Positions 32,484 to 41,880 of a DNA stretch of 64,000 nt are shown one piece after another. Every line of letters begins with the position of its first letter. Positions within the stretch are counted from its first letter, which is position 1. Where the stretch lies: contig OZ246007.1 of NCBI GenBank assembly GCA_965230515.1, positions 3,410,001-3,474,000 on the forward strand, read 5' to 3'. A program made the translations under genes and the position numbers. Source of the DNA: JAJFKB01 sp965230515 (GTDB lineage Bacteria; Pseudomonadota; Gammaproteobacteria; Pseudomonadales; IMCC2047). Below the pieces are notes generated by a model that saw nothing but the letters and a program-made list of their open reading frames with translations, was not told where the DNA came from and did not search any database.

Positions 32484-33269
32484 TTAAGAAACCTCCATAT
32501 CAAAATCATCCGCATCCATGAATGCGGGAAATTTTTTCCTATAATCGGATAAATCTGCATAGCGAAGCGTTTGCTGACAGCACGCAGTTTCTTGCTCTGT
32601 ATTAACCATAGTTTGCCCCTGAGCATCGAAGAGTGCGCTGTTCCCGTCGTAGCTGACGCCGTTTCCGTCGATACCGGTTCGATTGACGCCTGCTACATAG
32701 CAGAGGTTTTCAATCGCTCTGGCCTTGAGCAATGTCTGCCAATGCTGTTTTCTGGTGGCGGGCCAGTTTGCAACGTAGATAAGCAGGTCGTAATTATTCC
32801 GGTTACGGCTCCAGACCGGAAAACGCAAGTCATAGCAGATCATTGGGCAGATTCGCCAACCGAGGTATTCCAGAATCAGTTTGCGGTTTCCGGCGCAGTA
32901 GTGCTGGTGCTCATTGGCCATGCGAAACAGGTGGCGTTTGTCATATTGCTGGTACTCACCATCAGGGTGTACAAAATAGAGTCGATTGTAAAACCCTTGA
33001 TCTTCCCTAACGACAAAACTTCCGGTGATAGCCATATTTCTTTCACTGGCTAGTTCCCGCATCCAGTCCAGTGTCACACAATTGTCATTAGAATCTTCAA
33101 ACACAGTCTCAGGGTTCATCGTGAAACCCGTGGTAAACATTTCAGGAAGTATGACTAGATTAGTCTGTGGATCCAGCTGTGCAATCAGTTGCTCCAGAAG
33201 TGCTCTGTTCTGCTTCGGGTTTGACCAAACAATCGGATATTGAATCAGGCCGATGGCTAAATCGCGCAT
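32484..33269 (-). CDS. Omega-amidase, YafV-like nitrilase superfamily
   Basis: A 261-residue nitrilase-fold amidohydrolase. The catalytic triad is visible: Glu in LPEMFTTGFTMN, Lys in YDKRHLFRM and Cys in PMICYDLRFPVWSR. Such proteins hydrolyse alpha-ketoglutaramate and alpha-ketosuccinamate, the products of glutamine or asparagine transaminases. The start at 33269 (MRDLAIGLIQYP) fits the family and overlaps the aminotransferase stop at 33257 by 13 bp. The pair therefore is likely translationally coupled and works in sequence. Confidence 0.9.
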   Translation of the reverse strand: MRDLAIGLIQYPIVWSNPKQNRALLEQLIAQLDPQTNLVILPEMFTTGFTMNPETVFEDSNDNCVTLDWMRELASERNMAITGSFVVREDQGFYNRLYFVHPDGEYQQYDKRHLFRMANEHQHYCAGNRKLILEYLGWRICPMICYDLRFPVWSRNRNNYDLLIYVANWPATRKQHWQTLLKARAIENLCYVAGVNRTGIDGNGVSYDGNSALFDAQGQTMVNTEQETACCQQTLRYADLSDYRKKFPAFMDADDFDMEVS

Positions 33270-34408
33270 AGTCTTTCCGAAGCCTCGAGGATTGTGGAGT
33301 TCTCCTTGCAAAAGCAGAAACGAACTAGTTTTGACTGCGGTGGTGTCTCATAAAAAACCGACACAGGAATGGCTGCTACACCAATTTCTTTCGTTAAATA
33401 TTCGGCAAAATCGGTGTCCGGCAGGTCGCTGATCTCTGTGTAGTCGGCCATCTGAAAATAAGTGCCCGCAGAAGCCTCTATTTTGAACTTTGATTGAGCC
33501 AGCCGTGAGGCAAGCAGATCTCTTTTCTGTTGGTAGAAAGCCGGTAGTTCCTGACAGTGTTCGGGGTGTTGCTCCATAAAGTCAGCCAAGGCATGTTGCA
33601 CCGGTGTGACACCGACAAAGGAGACAAACTGGTGGGCTTTTCGAAATTCAACCGTAAGATGTTGCGGGGCAATACAGTAACCGGTTTTCCATCCGGTGAC
33701 GTGGTAAGTTTTGCCAAAGGAGGATATTACGAAAGCACGTTCGGTCAGTTCAGGGTACCTGAGCAGGGACAGGTGCTTTCGCTGGTCATACACCAGATGT
33801 TCGTATACTTCATCAGACAGCAGCAGAATGTCGGTGTTGGCTGTCAGGCCCGTCAACTGCTCAATATCCCTGTCATTCCAAACTGTACCCGTTGGGTTGT
33901 GTGGGTTGTTGATGATGATCATGCGGGTTTTCGAATTAATACGATCTGAGACCTGCTGCCAATCTACAGCAAAATCAGGCGCCAGCAGGGGAATACGAAT
34001 CGCTTTCGCACCACATAGCCGAATCGAGGGTTCATAGCTGTCATAAGCCGGATCAAAAATAATTACTTCTTCGCCAGGGTGCACTGTCGCCTGTATGGCA
34101 CAGAATATGGCTTCTGTCGCACCGGGTACGACAGTGATATTTTGTTCGGGGCAGGCGCTGTGGTTGTATAGTGTGGCGACTTTAGCCGCAATCTGTTCTC
34201 GCAGTTTCAGTATGCCGGCTAGTGGCGAGTATTGGTTGTATCCGTCTCTGACGTAGCGACAGAGCGCTTCCCTGAGTTCAATAGGCCCATCAAAGTCCGG
34301 GTAACCCTGGGACAAATTGATAGCATTATGCTCAGCCGCCATACGCGACATGACGGTAAAGATGGTGGTGCCTACCTCGGGCAATTTACTGGATAAACGG
34401 ATACTCAT
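33257..34408 (-). CDS. PLP-dependent aminotransferase, YbdL/methionine-glutamine type
   Basis: A 383-residue class I/II aminotransferase. It has TIFTVMSRMAAEHNAINLSQGYPDFDG (split: MAAEHNAINLSQ and GYPDFDG), substrate loop NNPHNPTGTVW, the PLP-binding lysine in ISSFGKTYHVTGWK and a C-terminal Arg in LVRFCFCK. This is the pattern of YbdL and of the glutamine-dependent transaminases of methionine salvage. Coupled to an omega-amidase, it would transaminate a keto acid with glutamine, made irreversible by hydrolysis of the product. It is divergent from serA. Confidence 0.88.
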   Translation of the reverse strand: MSIRLSSKLPEVGTTIFTVMSRMAAEHNAINLSQGYPDFDGPIELREALCRYVRDGYNQYSPLAGILKLREQIAAKVATLYNHSACPEQNITVVPGATEAIFCAIQATVHPGEEVIIFDPAYDSYEPSIRLCGAKAIRIPLLAPDFAVDWQQVSDRINSKTRMIIINNPHNPTGTVWNDRDIEQLTGLTANTDILLLSDEVYEHLVYDQRKHLSLLRYPELTERAFVISSFGKTYHVTGWKTGYCIAPQHLTVEFRKAHQFVSFVGVTPVQHALADFMEQHPEHCQELPAFYQQKRDLLASRLAQSKFKIEASAGTYFQMADYTEISDLPDTDFAEYLTKEIGVAAIPVSVFYETPPQSKLVRFCFCKENSTILEASERLCAI

Positions 34409-34629
34409 TAGTGTTGCTGATCCCTTAAAACATGAGTCACTGAAAAGCAGTGCAAATCATAGAATTCAATGATGGTGATTGGGTTGTCGATACCTTGGCA
34501 CCATTTAAGTACAATTTTTGGCAAAGGGAAACCATAAAGCCGGTAAAAACTTGGGGGATGCGCTGTTAGTTTATTGCAATCTCGGTTAAAATCTCCCTCC
34601 TTTTTTTGCGGCGCAAAGGTAAATGTTTC

Positions 34630-35799
34630 ATGTATAAGATTCAAACGCTTAACAACATCTCAATCAAAGGGTTGGAGCGCTTTACACGTGATAAATATGA
34701 GGTGGCTAGCGAGATCGGACACCCTGATGCCATCATGTTAAGAAGTCATAAGCTGACTGAAGCGGAGATTCCGGCATCGGTCAGAGCTATCGGCAGGGCA
34801 GGGGCTGGTGTAAATAACATACCTGTACCGCGTATGACTGAGTTGGGTATTCCCGTTTTTAATGCGCCGGGCGCTAATGCCAATGCGGTGAAAGAACTGG
34901 TGATGGCGGCGCTGCTTTTGGGTTCCCGGGGAGTATTGCAGGGTATCGATTATGTGCGCGGCCTGACAGACATGAATGACGCGAAAGCAATGAGCAAGCT
35001 GCTTGAAAAAGAGAAGAAGCGCTTTCGTGGCCAGGAAGTGGCAGGAAAAACCCTCGGTGTTATCGGTCTGGGTTCGATCGGCTCTCGTGTTGCAAGAATG
35101 GCTTTGGAGATGGGCATGGACGTGTTGGGCTATGATCCGGCGCTTTCTGTTGACGCGGCCTGGCGCTTGCCCAGTAAAGTAAAGAAAATGGAGAATTTGC
35201 AGTCTTTAATGGCCAAGTCCGATTTTGTTTCTTTGCATCTGCCAGCGATCGAGGCGACCTATCACTTGATTAATGCTGATCTGTTAAAAGCGATGAAACC
35301 TGACGCCTGTCTGGTCAACTTTGCCCGTGAGGAGATAGTTGATTCCGATGCGGTCGCGGATGCTTTGAATAGTGACAAACTGCGATTGTTTGTGACGGAT
35401 TTTCCGACGCCAGCGCTGATCGAAAGTGACAAGGTGATTTTGATGCCACACTTGGGGGCCAGTACTCAGGAAGCAGAGGACAACTGTGCGGTGATGGTTG
35501 CCAACCAGCTGATGGATTTTCTGGAAAATGGCAACATTGTTAATGCGGTCAATTTTCCGGGGCTTTCGCTAGAGCGAACTACCGAGTATCGTCTGGCACT
35601 GGTAAACAGGAATATCCCCAAAATGCTGGGTAGTGTTCTTTCTGTATTGGCTGACTCAGAAATCAACGTGGTCGACATGCTTAACAAGAGCCGAGATGAT
35701 ATCGCCTATAACCTGATCGATGTGGAGACACCGGTCAGCGAAGAGTTGATGGACAAATTGCAGCAGATCGAGGGCGTGATCAGCGTTCGCGCACTTTAA
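34630..35799 (+). CDS. serA: D-3-phosphoglycerate dehydrogenase
   Basis: A 389-residue NAD-dependent dehydrogenase, first step of serine synthesis. RAGAGVNNIPVPRMTELGI and the Rossmann GVIGLGSIGSRVARM are clear, followed by FVSLHLP, a NFAREEIVD Arg site and LMPHLGAST with the catalytic His. The C-terminal 75 residues form an ACT-type domain (LSVLADSEINVVDMLNKS) likely to sense serine. It is shorter than E. coli SerA (410). A hyphenated palindrome TTTGCG-G-CGCAAA lies over the upstream region at 34605-34617. serC follows 75 bp downstream. Confidence 0.93.
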   Translation: MYKIQTLNNISIKGLERFTRDKYEVASEIGHPDAIMLRSHKLTEAEIPASVRAIGRAGAGVNNIPVPRMTELGIPVFNAPGANANAVKELVMAALLLGSRGVLQGIDYVRGLTDMNDAKAMSKLLEKEKKRFRGQEVAGKTLGVIGLGSIGSRVARMALEMGMDVLGYDPALSVDAAWRLPSKVKKMENLQSLMAKSDFVSLHLPAIEATYHLINADLLKAMKPDACLVNFAREEIVDSDAVADALNSDKLRLFVTDFPTPALIESDKVILMPHLGASTQEAEDNCAVMVANQLMDFLENGNIVNAVNFPGLSLERTTEYRLALVNRNIPKMLGSVLSVLADSEINVVDMLNKSRDDIAYNLIDVETPVSEELMDKLQQIEGVISVRAL

Positions 35800-35874
35800 G
35801 GCAGTGTAAGCAGGCCCTGTTGGAAGGGTTGATTATTAACAGTTTTACTAACCACTAACCAGGTGTTTAAACCA

Positions 35875-36966
35875 ATGAGTTCACGAGTATACAATTTCGG
35901 TGCCGGTCCGGCGATGTTGCCGACAGAAGTGATGGAAAAGGCGCAGCAGGAGTTTCTCGACTATAAAGGAATGGGCGCTTCAGTAATGGAGATCAGTCAT
36001 CGTTCCAAAGATTTTGATGCTATTGTTGATCGTTGCGATGCGCTGATTCGCGAACTTAGCGGATTGCCGGATAACTATCAGATTCTATATGCACATGGTG
36101 GCGCGCGTATGCAGTTCTCTGCGATGCCAATGAATTTGCTGCCCAGATCGGAGAAACGCAAGTCCGTTTATTTCGAAACCGGTAATTTTGCGAAATTGGC
36201 GCGAAAAGAAGCGGAGCGTTATGGTGAGGTTGAGATTGTGGCAACCGGTGAAGCGACCAATTTTGACCGTATCCCTGATGTCAGTGGTATCGAGATTGAT
36301 CAACAGGCAGCGTATGCGCATCTGACCAGTAATAATACCATTTACGGTACACGCTGGAATGAGTACCCCGATACTGGGAATGTACCGTTGATCGCTGATA
36401 TGACCTCGGATATCTTCTCCAAAGAGGTGGATTACAGTCAGTTTGGAGCTGTCTACGCCGGATTCCAGAAAAATCTGGGACCTTCAGGCGTTGCGCTGGT
36501 ATTGATGCGTGAGGATCTGATCGGGAACGCCATGCCGGAAACACCTACTTTGCTGGACTACAAGGTGTATGCGGATAATCACTCAATGGCTAACACCATT
36601 AATACCTTTGCCATCTACATGCTGATGTTGGTGCTGGAGTGGAAAAAAGCTCAGGGTGGTGTTGCGGCGCTACAAAAGCAAAATGAGGAAAAGGCGCAAA
36701 TTTTATATCGCCTGATCGATGAGTCCGATTTTTACCAGGGTTCCGCGCAACCTGAATCCAGGTCGGTGATGAATGTCACCTTTAATCTGACCGAAAGTGA
36801 TTTGGCGGGTAAATTCCTGGTTGATGCATTGGAAAATGGCCTGTATGCGCTGAAAGGGCATCGAGCTGTTGGTGGCATCAGAGCATCCATCTACAATGCC
36901 ATGCCGGTTGCAGGTGTTGAAGCGTTGGCAAGTTTCATGAAGGAATTTGAACGCAATAACGGCTAG
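35875..36966 (+). CDS. serC: Phosphoserine aminotransferase
   Basis: A 363-residue PLP enzyme. The N-terminus RVYNFGAGPAMLP and MEISHRSKDF are diagnostic, the PLP lysine lies in YAGFQKNLGPSG, and GGIRASIYNAMP closes the active site. It converts 3-phosphohydroxypyruvate to phosphoserine with glutamate and also acts in pyridoxal phosphate synthesis. The ATG at 35875 is chosen; an in-frame GTG lies four codons upstream. It forms the serA-serC unit and is followed by a terminator. Confidence 0.96.
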   Translation: MSSRVYNFGAGPAMLPTEVMEKAQQEFLDYKGMGASVMEISHRSKDFDAIVDRCDALIRELSGLPDNYQILYAHGGARMQFSAMPMNLLPRSEKRKSVYFETGNFAKLARKEAERYGEVEIVATGEATNFDRIPDVSGIEIDQQAAYAHLTSNNTIYGTRWNEYPDTGNVPLIADMTSDIFSKEVDYSQFGAVYAGFQKNLGPSGVALVLMREDLIGNAMPETPTLLDYKVYADNHSMANTINTFAIYMLMLVLEWKKAQGGVAALQKQNEEKAQILYRLIDESDFYQGSAQPESRSVMNVTFNLTESDLAGKFLVDALENGLYALKGHRAVGGIRASIYNAMPVAGVEALASFMKEFERNNG

Positions 36967-37003
36967 GGATCAAAGAACTATTCAGAGGTTCCCGAGTTAA
37001 ACG

Positions 37004-37033
37004 GGCCGCTGCTCTGTCAGCGGCCTTTCTTTC
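37004..37033 (+). terminator. Rho-independent terminator after serC
   Basis: GGCCGCTG (37004-37011) pairs with CAGCGGCC (37018-37025) around a 6-nt loop and is followed by TTTCTTTC. It lies 38 bp after the serC stop. Confidence 0.8.
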
Positions 37034-37058
37034 ATCTCTTCCTGTCTGTTCTCCTCTT

Positions 37059-37406
37059 TTAAATACTTGCTACCTTCAATACTATTTGGCTGTAGTAATA
37101 AACGGCTACTACGATACAGATCAGATCGATGACATTCAGTGTCAGATGAAAAAGCGCGTACATAAGGCCTTGATCCTGTATGTCATAGCGTAAATCATAA
37201 ATATCGAGAATAAGGTCCTGAAAGCCGTAATTATCCCCATTTGAAAAATTATTGAGGGAAAAATAGAACATGATCTGCATAATAATAAAAATAAAGAACA
37301 TCGTGTCGACTATAGGTAAAAACACACTATAGAAGCTGTTGTTAGCGTTCAGGTCTGTATGGTGAAGCGCAAGCGCTCCGATAATGTAGAAGCCGGTTTT
37401 TATCAT
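37059..37406 (-). CDS. Hypothetical small membrane protein
   Basis: A 115-residue protein with hydrophobic segments at about 3-17, 28-50 and 85-110. The loop between the second and third is acidic (LDIYDLRYDIQDQG). It is lower in G+C than its neighbours by eye. No family is recognised. It is convergent with serC, sharing the region of the serC terminator. Its short length and weak start signal leave some doubt. Confidence 0.55.
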   Translation of the reverse strand: MIKTGFYIIGALALHHTDLNANNSFYSVFLPIVDTMFFIFIIMQIMFYFSLNNFSNGDNYGFQDLILDIYDLRYDIQDQGLMYALFHLTLNVIDLICIVVAVYYYSQIVLKVASI

Positions 37407-37565
37407 AAACTGGAATAGACCTGATGCCTGGATTATTCTTTATGTATCGAATTATAGTGCGTCTCTCGATAAAAGAAATTGGACAGTGTGGTGATTTAGG
37501 CCAAACTGATTTATCAGGCTCTGTGCGAGCAGTTCTCGTCAGTACTCAGTCAAAAGGGAAATTTT

Positions 37566-38162
37566 ATGGATATTAAAGTGATTATTGTTTGGGTGGTTAT
37601 CGCAGTGCTGCTGTTTTACGTGATCAGTATTTATAACCGGTTGGTGGCGTTGAGGAATCGTTTTCAGAATGCCTTCTCTCAGATTGAGGTCCAGTTAAAG
37701 CGCCGATATGATTTGATTCCGAATCTGGTGGAAACTGCAAAAGCTTATATTAAACATGAGCGGGAAACACTGGAAGCGGTCATCTCTGCAAGAAACCAGG
37801 CAATGGCTGGATTAAAGGCTGCGGCAGCGGACCCTACCAGTGCTGCGGCTATGGGGCAGTTGGCCGGTGCAGAGGGGGCGTTGGCGGGGGCATTGGGCCG
37901 CTTAAATGTGGTGATGGAGGCTTACCCCGAGCTAAAAGCCAATGAAAATATGATGCAGGTTTCAGAAGAGCTGACCAGTACAGAAAACCGGGTGGCGTTC
38001 TCGCGTCAGGCATTTAACGATGCGGTGACAGAATATAATACCTATCGTCAGAGTTTTCCGCCGGTGATTTTGGCGCCTTCCTTCGGTCACAAAAAAGATG
38101 CCAGTTTACTGGAGTTTGATGATAGCGAAGCTATTCAGCAGGTTCCGGAAGTTAAATTTTAG
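37566..38162 (+). CDS. LemA family protein
   Basis: A 198-residue protein with one N-terminal transmembrane helix (about 4-23), then the LemA helical bundle: NRLVALRNRFQNAFSQIEVQ, LKRRYDLIPNLVETAKAY and the ETLEAVISARNQA repeat. The topology places the bundle on one side of the inner membrane. LemA proteins commonly sit beside M48 metallopeptidases, as here (19 bp before the next gene). The function is not settled; a role with the peptidase in envelope quality control is plausible. Confidence 0.92.
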   Translation: MDIKVIIVWVVIAVLLFYVISIYNRLVALRNRFQNAFSQIEVQLKRRYDLIPNLVETAKAYIKHERETLEAVISARNQAMAGLKAAAADPTSAAAMGQLAGAEGALAGALGRLNVVMEAYPELKANENMMQVSEELTSTENRVAFSRQAFNDAVTEYNTYRQSFPPVILAPSFGHKKDASLLEFDDSEAIQQVPEVKF

Positions 38163-38181
38163 CGATCGTAATTAGCCAGGG

Positions 38182-40119
38182 ATGAATTTCTTTCAGCACC
38201 AGGATCAGGCACGCAAAAGGAGTGGCCTGTTATTGCTGCTCTTTGCACTGGCGGTTGCCAGTTTGATCGCCTTGACCAACCTGTTGGTATTGCTCTTTAT
38301 TGTTTACGCCAGGAACGGCAATCTGTCAGAGCCTCTGACTAGTTCCACAACTATTTCCACGGATATATTGTTGGGCACAAGCGTGGCCGTATTTTCGGTA
38401 ATTATGCTGGCCAGTCTGTTCAAGTTAATGCAGTTGTCGCGGGGAGGTCGTGTGATTGCCGAGGCGCTGGGTGGTAAACGCATTCATCCGAATACCGATG
38501 ACCCCGACGAGCAGCGTGTACGTAACGTGGTGGAAGAGATGGCTATCGCTGCGGGCATGCCAGTGCCGCCTGTATACCTGATTGAAGAGCAGGGTATTAA
38601 TGCATTTGCGGCCGGTTATAAGACCAGTGACGCTGTGATCGGAGTATCCCGCGGCTGTGTAAACCTGTTGGATCGAGATGAGTTGCAGGGTGTTGTGGCC
38701 CATGAGTTTAGCCATATTTTACATGGCGATATGCGTCTCAATATACGTTTGATGGGTATGCTTCATGGCATCCTGGTTATCGGGATTCTGGGTCACTACC
38801 TGCTTCGCATGGTGTCACGTTCTGGATTTAGGCGCCGCTCCGGAAAGAACGACCTTGCACTACCATTCCTGCTGATGGGCGGTGGCCTGGCCATTATCGG
38901 TTATACAGGAACATTCTTTGGTAACCTGATAAAGGCCGCTGTGAGCAGGCAGAGGGAATTCCTGGCGGACGCTTCTGCAGTCAGATATACCCGAAACTTA
39001 TCAGGCATTAGTGGTGCGCTGAAGAAAATTGGTGGATATACGCAAGGCTCTATGCTTGAACATCCCAAAGCAGCTGAAATGAGCCACCTGTTTTTCGGTC
39101 AGGCGGTCAGCCCTTTTTTTAATGTCTGGATGGCGACACATCCACCATTGGATCAGCGCATAAGGCGCATTGATCCGCAGTGGAACGGGCGATTCCCAAA
39201 GGTTGAGCGAGTGCAGTCATCCAATCGTATTTTTATGCAGGATCTGTCCCGGTCGGAAATCAGCCAGATACAATCCGGATCACAGCCGGAGCACTCTGTG
39301 TCTACCGATTCTCTGCTGGCATCAGTCGGCGATTTGGGCGGTCAGAACCTGAGTTATGCGACAAAATTGTTGGCAGAGTTGCCAGCGCAAGTGCTGCAGG
39401 CTGCTCATGACCCATTTAGCGCAAGGGCACTGGTTTATTGCCTGATGCTGGATCGAAAGCCTGCTGTTGAACTAAAACAGTGGCAGATGTTGGAGCGAGA
39501 TGCTGACCCCAAAGTGCTCAATGAAATGAAGCGATTGAATAGCCCGATGATTCGTCAGCCAAAATTTCGTTTGTCTCTGATAGAGATTTGTTTACCTGCA
39601 CTGGAGCAATTAAGTGATACTCAGTATCAGCAATTCAAAGCAAATCTCATTGTGCTGATCAAAGCGGATCAGGCGGCTTCATTATTTGAGTGGGCCGCCT
39701 ACCGAATCATTACCGGTTATCTTGAACCTGGCAGTAGGCTAGGTTTGGGGTATACGCAGATTGGATCATTAAAATCAGTAACCAAGGCTACTGGCCTGAT
39801 TGTATCGGCTGTTGCGGCGGCAGGTGGAGGCAGTGATGGGCAGGTGGAGCAGAGCTTTAATCAGGCCAAGCGCACACTTGGATTGCCGAGGATGCAATTT
39901 GTTGCGCAGCGTGAATATGAATTGAGGGACTTATCCAGAGCGCTTACGATTCTTGATCGATTAAAACCGCTTGCCAAGCCAAAGCTGCTGAAGGCACTCT
40001 ATCAATGTGTTGCCTTTGATGGTCGAATCGAGCCCATAGAGGCGGAATTACTTAAAGCCATTTCTATATCTCTGGATTGTCCAACGCCACCGATACAGAA
40101 TATCCATGCCTGCGGGTAG
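38182..40119 (+). CDS. Membrane M48-family metallopeptidase with C-terminal extension
   Basis: A 645-residue protein. Two N-terminal transmembrane helices (about 14-43 and 54-75) lead into an M48 peptidase domain with zinc site VVAHEFSHILHGDMR, downstream Glu ligand region RQREFLADASAVRYTR, and two further hydrophobic segments. After residue about 330 comes a 300-residue cytoplasmic extension. Its last part (LYQCVAFDGRIEPIEAELLK) looks like a TerB-type helical domain. The LemA neighbour upstream suggests they act as a pair. HtpX alone is about 290 residues, so this is the long LemA-linked type. Confidence 0.9.
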   Translation: MNFFQHQDQARKRSGLLLLLFALAVASLIALTNLLVLLFIVYARNGNLSEPLTSSTTISTDILLGTSVAVFSVIMLASLFKLMQLSRGGRVIAEALGGKRIHPNTDDPDEQRVRNVVEEMAIAAGMPVPPVYLIEEQGINAFAAGYKTSDAVIGVSRGCVNLLDRDELQGVVAHEFSHILHGDMRLNIRLMGMLHGILVIGILGHYLLRMVSRSGFRRRSGKNDLALPFLLMGGGLAIIGYTGTFFGNLIKAAVSRQREFLADASAVRYTRNLSGISGALKKIGGYTQGSMLEHPKAAEMSHLFFGQAVSPFFNVWMATHPPLDQRIRRIDPQWNGRFPKVERVQSSNRIFMQDLSRSEISQIQSGSQPEHSVSTDSLLASVGDLGGQNLSYATKLLAELPAQVLQAAHDPFSARALVYCLMLDRKPAVELKQWQMLERDADPKVLNEMKRLNSPMIRQPKFRLSLIEICLPALEQLSDTQYQQFKANLIVLIKADQAASLFEWAAYRIITGYLEPGSRLGLGYTQIGSLKSVTKATGLIVSAVAAAGGGSDGQVEQSFNQAKRTLGLPRMQFVAQREYELRDLSRALTILDRLKPLAKPKLLKALYQCVAFDGRIEPIEAELLKAISISLDCPTPPIQNIHACG

Positions 40120-40187
40120 CTTGTTTGCGCGTTGCTCTTGTCATTAATATCAATCGGTTAAACAATCTATTTGAAGAATTTGTAATC

Positions 40188-40216
40188 TTGACTAGGCTGT
40201 AGTCTACAAATAATAA
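40188..40216 (+). promoter_or_regulatory. Candidate promoter with a palindromic spacer before the TonB-domain gene
   Basis: TTGACT at 40188-40193 and TAATAA at 40211-40216 are 17 bp apart. The spacer holds the hyphenated palindrome TGTAG-T-CTACA (40198-40208), which could be an operator. The leader to the ATG at 40286 would be about 60 nt. Confidence 0.45.
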
Positions 40217-40285
40217 AAATAACCATAACAATCAGAAGTACTATCATTAATCTAAGTATTAAAAATTGGAAAGAGGCATAACAGA

Positions 40286-41518
40286 ATGATTAAGCTCTCT
40301 GTAGGCATCTGCGCTGGAAGTTTGCTGATGCTTTCAAGTCAGGCTTTTGCTGTGAACGATAAGGCGTTGGGGTTTCTTAAAAAGGGGTATGAGGCATGTA
40401 AATCAGCACATGTGTTAAGACGTCAGAATTTTGAGCTTGCCAAGGAAACCTACAATGCCTATATCGAATTGCGAGATCAGGCCAATGCTGCTGATTCGGC
40501 TATTCTGGAAAGCACCGATCCAGAGGTGACACGAATTGTTGGATACTGTGATACGGTCGGTGTGGATATTAAAAGAACCGAAGCCCTTCCGGTGTTTCAG
40601 GAGGGTGTTGCTGCTTGTGGTAGAGCCGCAGAGCATGTGCGTAATAGCGAAATAGAGGAGGCCAAACAAGAGTTTTCTACCTATACTGACCTGAAGTCAC
40701 AGGCAGAAGAGATAAGCCAGGCGATTGTAGATGTATTTTCTGTGAAAACAGAAATTCGTCGTTGTGATCGAGTGAAATCCGAAATTGAGGTAGTAGAAGC
40801 AGAACTTGAAGAGTTAAATCAGCAGCTCAATGAAAGTCGGGAGTACCTTGCTGAAACACTTACCTTATGCCAGGTGATGACCGGCAAAGAGGTGGCGGGG
40901 CTGGAACTGGAGCAGTTAAATCAACAGATGACCGAGTTTGACGAGCATCGAAAGGAGGTGCCCCACAAAGATCTGCTAGAGCAGGATGAAGTGGCCAACC
41001 TTTCGATAGTTGACGAAGTTAAAAAGCTAAAGAAAAAAATTAGTGCCTGTGAGGTTACTGCCCAGGCGAATATCAAGGTTAAAGAGCAAGAATTGGCAGC
41101 GGCCGAGGAAGAGCGCAAGCGGCAAGAAGAGTTAGCAAAGCTTGAACAGCAAAAGCTGGAAGCTGAACCGGTTGCCGAGAGTGAAGCCGGTGAACCTGTG
41201 GTGGAGGAGTCCGAAGAGCAAAAAACGGAACGTATGGCCCGTAATTTTGAACACTACACACTAGTGAAAAGGGTCAACCCTGAATTCCCAAGCAGGGCAC
41301 TGCGCACGGGCAGAGAGGGTTATGTGGTGATTGAGTACAATGTTAACCCCCAGGGGAAAGTATTTAATCCTACAATTGTAGAATCCAGTCCAAAGCATCT
41401 CTTTGAGAAGGCCGCGCTCAAGGCCATCAAGAAATGGAAATATGAAGCAGATTTTGATGGTGAAGAACCCGATGTGGCGCTTGCCAGAACACGTATGAGT
41501 TTCTCTCTTTCCAATTGA
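40286..41518 (+). CDS. Secreted coiled-coil protein with TonB C-terminal domain
   Basis: A 410-residue protein with a cleavable signal peptide (GICAGSLLMLSSQAFA) instead of the usual TonB membrane anchor. Residues about 25-180 carry paired Cys in helical repeats (YEACKSAHVLRRQNFELAKE; VAACGRAAEHVRNSEIEEAK). Coiled coil follows (EVVEAELEELNQQLNES), then a KEQELAAAEEERKRQ stretch and an acidic linker. The last 85 residues are a TonB C-terminal domain (RVNPEFPSRALRTGREGYVV). TonB normally energises outer-membrane receptors from the inner membrane; a soluble periplasmic form cannot transmit force the same way, so its role is unclear. A small paralogue follows downstream. Confidence 0.88.
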   Translation: MIKLSVGICAGSLLMLSSQAFAVNDKALGFLKKGYEACKSAHVLRRQNFELAKETYNAYIELRDQANAADSAILESTDPEVTRIVGYCDTVGVDIKRTEALPVFQEGVAACGRAAEHVRNSEIEEAKQEFSTYTDLKSQAEEISQAIVDVFSVKTEIRRCDRVKSEIEVVEAELEELNQQLNESREYLAETLTLCQVMTGKEVAGLELEQLNQQMTEFDEHRKEVPHKDLLEQDEVANLSIVDEVKKLKKKISACEVTAQANIKVKEQELAAAEEERKRQEELAKLEQQKLEAEPVAESEAGEPVVEESEEQKTERMARNFEHYTLVKRVNPEFPSRALRTGREGYVVIEYNVNPQGKVFNPTIVESSPKHLFEKAALKAIKKWKYEADFDGEEPDVALARTRMSFSLSN

Positions 41519-41880
41519 TTTCGATCAATAATTAAACAGAACGATTCGAGAAATGTCGTAGGCAGATATAAATTACTGCCTACGATATCATCAAGAAAAC
41601 CAATATATTTATTGAATTGTCGCGTTAACAATAAAGTGTAACACTTTGATAATAAGTTACTTTATGTTTCGCCTGATGTGAGCTTCGTTTATTTGTCAGA
41701 TGGCCTTGCTGGATATTGTTGATCTGCATGGACACTTCCTAAATATAGCTTCCAAATTTGATCATTTGCCATTCTTTACTAAGCTTTAGGTTAGGGATTG
41801 TTTGAATGGGAGTCGGTCGTGTTCAGACAATTAAGACCACGGAGAGGCAATTATTCAGATACCAATGAGAGAGGTAAGCT
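41519..41880. other. Intergenic region between the two TonB-domain genes
   Basis: 362 bp without a credible gene. It contains a 10-bp inverted repeat at 41556-41585 and several AT-rich stretches that could hold the promoter of the second gene. Nothing else is recognised. Confidence 0.5.
41556..41585 (+). repeat. Perfect 10-bp inverted repeat after the first TonB-domain gene
   Basis: TCGTAGGCAG (41556-41565) and CTGCCTACGA (41576-41585) can form a stable hairpin with a 10-nt AT-rich loop. No T run follows, so it is not a classic terminator. It may protect the 3' end of the mRNA or bind a protein. Confidence 0.55.
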
